Shown here: positions 62,998 to 64,000 of the stretch, piece by piece
Numbering within the stretch: the stretch's first letter is position 1
Layout of the letters: the number at the start of each line of letters is the position of its first letter
Assembly: GCF_013340935.1 (NCBI RefSeq)
Contig: NZ_WHOS01000002.1
Span: forward strand, 248,001-312,000
Reading direction: 5' to 3'
Origin: Azospirillum melinis
GTDB taxonomy: Bacteria; Pseudomonadota; Alphaproteobacteria; Azospirillales; Azospirillaceae
DNA length: 64,000 bases
Notes under the pieces: model-generated
What the model saw: the letters and a program-made list of their open reading frames with translations, nothing else
Database searches by the model: none
Told to the model about the DNA's origin: nothing
Position numbers and translations under genes: made by a program

Positions 62998-64000
62998 TCA
63001 GGCGGCGAAGCGGCCGATGCTGAAAGGGGCGATGGGCAGGTCGGTGGCCCCGCCCGTGATCAGGTCGGCGGTGATGCGCCCGACAATAGGGCCAAGCTGG
63101 AAGCCGTGCGCGGAGAAACCGAAGGAATGGTAGAGATCCGGCTCGGTGCCGCTGGGGCCGATCACCGGGATCTGGTCCGGCATCCGCGCCTCGATCCCCG
63201 CCCAGGAACGGACGATGGTGGCGCCGCGCATGCACGGGAACAGGTCCCACACCGTGCGGGCATTGACCGACACCTGCGAGAAATCCAGCTCCGTCCGGTT
63301 CTCGTCGCGCACCGCCCGGCCGAGCAGACCACCGCCGATCAGCACGGTGCCGTTGGGAAACTGCTTGAAGGACAGGGTGCGGCCGGTCGCCCCCACCACC
63401 GGCTTGATGAAGGGGGCGACGCGGGCGGTGATCATCAGCATGGGGGCTATGACCTCCAGCGGCACCGGCTCCCCCGCCTGCGCTGCGATGCGGTCGGCCC
63501 AGGCCCCGGCGGCGTTCACCACCACCGGGGCCTCGAATTTCTCGCCGTCGGCGGTCTCGACGGTCCACAGGCCGCCCCGGCGGGCCAGCCGGGTGACCGT
63601 TCCGCCTTCCTGGAAGCGGGCGCCCAGCGCGATGGCCTTGCGGCGGAAGGCGAAGGTGGTGCGGAAGGGGATCGCCGCCCCGTCGCCGCGCGACACCAGC
63701 GCGCCGACGCAGTGATCGGCGATGGCCGGCACCAGCGCGCGCAGTTCGTCCTGCCCGACCACTTCCTCGTGGGTGAAGCCCAGCGCGTTCAGCTCGGCGA
63801 CGCGGGCGTGCGAAGTCGCCAGCTCCGCCTCGCTCTCCGCCACCTTGATCTGGCCGTGGCTCTCGAAACCGCAATCGTCGTCCACCAGATCCCGGATGCG
63901 GTGCCACAGCGCCATAGAGGCGACGGACAGCGGCACCTCGGCGACATGGCGGCCGAGCTGGCGCACGCCACCCGCATTGACGCCGGAGGCGTGGCGGGCG
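62998..64000 (-). CDS. FAD-dependent amino-acid oxidase/dehydrogenase (partial)
   Basis: At least 334 residues; the frame stays open beyond the window edge with upstream residues ASGVNAGGVRQLGR, so the FAD dinucleotide motif and start lie outside. DAO/DadA-like features: FESHGQIKVAESEAEL, LVPAIADHCVGALVSRGDGAA, VVVNAAGAWADRIAA, SFKQFPNGTVLIGGG and SFGFSAHGFQLGPIVGRITADLI. It would oxidise an amino or N-methyl compound to an imine, which fits the downstream RidA genes. D-amino-acid dehydrogenase and sarcosine/opine oxidase are both possible. Confidence 0.88.
   Translation of the reverse strand, partial: ARHASGVNAGGVRQLGRHVAEVPLSVASMALWHRIRDLVDDDCGFESHGQIKVAESEAELATSHARVAELNALGFTHEEVVGQDELRALVPAIADHCVGALVSRGDGAAIPFRTTFAFRRKAIALGARFQEGGTVTRLARRGGLWTVETADGEKFEAPVVVNAAGAWADRIAAQAGEPVPLEVIAPMLMITARVAPFIKPVVGATGRTLSFKQFPNGTVLIGGGLLGRAVRDENRTELDFSQVSVNARTVWDLFPCMRGATIVRSWAGIEARMPDQIPVIGPSGTEPDLYHSFGFSAHGFQLGPIVGRITADLITGGATDLPIAPFSIGRFAA

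Overview
This window is about 64 kb of GC-rich DNA with tightly packed genes and many ATGA stop/start overlaps. It looks like an alphaproteobacterium that can use C1 compounds. The gene set (lanthanide-type XoxF, Fae/H4MPT genes, red-type form I RuBisCO with CbbX, TRAP and sugar ABC transporters) would suit an Azospirillum-like member of the Rhodospirillales. That genus guess is an inference, not a measurement.

Positions 1-18.4 kb are a methanol-to-CO2 module. It holds two parts of a PQQ-associated ABC system (substrate-binding protein end and beta-propeller at 1-1227; ATPase and permease at 6157-7757). It also holds a low-complexity exported protein, formaldehyde-activating enzyme (fae), a stand-alone 26-residue pqqA, and a three-gene minus-strand operon resembling tetrahydromethanopterin-associated genes (two ATP-grasp ligases and a RibD-like reductase). 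Next come xoxF, a cytochrome c, and an unusual fusion of a XoxJ-like binding protein with a CxxxCW rhodanese-like domain. Two small exported proteins and folB follow. The module ends with a two-subunit NAD-linked formate dehydrogenase of the FDH1 type (NuoG-like alpha, fused NuoE-NuoF beta).

Positions 18.7-28.6 kb are a complete Calvin-cycle operon (cbbL-cbbS-rpe-cbbX-cbbF-cbbP-cbbT-cbbA, minus strand) with a divergent cbbR. Together the two modules could oxidise methanol to formate and CO2, make NADH, and refix the CO2.

Positions 28.6-38.9 kb are a sugar-uptake and catabolism locus: DeoR regulator, deoC, a complete ABC importer (binding protein, double ATPase, two permeases), a DUF4432 epimerase-like protein, a ribokinase-family kinase and an FGGY kinase. 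Next are a LysR regulator, a small HTH protein and an NCS2 permease (38.9-42.3 kb).

Positions 42.3-45.5 kb are different: visibly lower GC, unrecognised small genes, a long stretch with no convincing gene, a decayed IS1-like transposase fragment, and a DUF4926 gene beside a frameshifted DUF6883 remnant. This looks like foreign or decaying DNA.

Positions 45.5-50.8 kb are a hydrolase-RND adaptor-RND pump operon. Two striking inverted repeats follow, then a LysR with a divergent NmrA-type oxidoreductase and an SDR (51.0-53.8 kb).

Positions 54-61.4 kb are a LacI-regulated locus: TRAP transporter, VOC protein, RuBisCO-like protein and a DUF1537 acid-sugar kinase, resembling 3-oxo-isoapionate-type (apionate) catabolism. 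The window ends in a minus-strand group of two RidA proteins, an amino-acid-type binding protein and a truncated FAD-dependent oxidase. I saw no tRNA, rRNA or CRISPR array.
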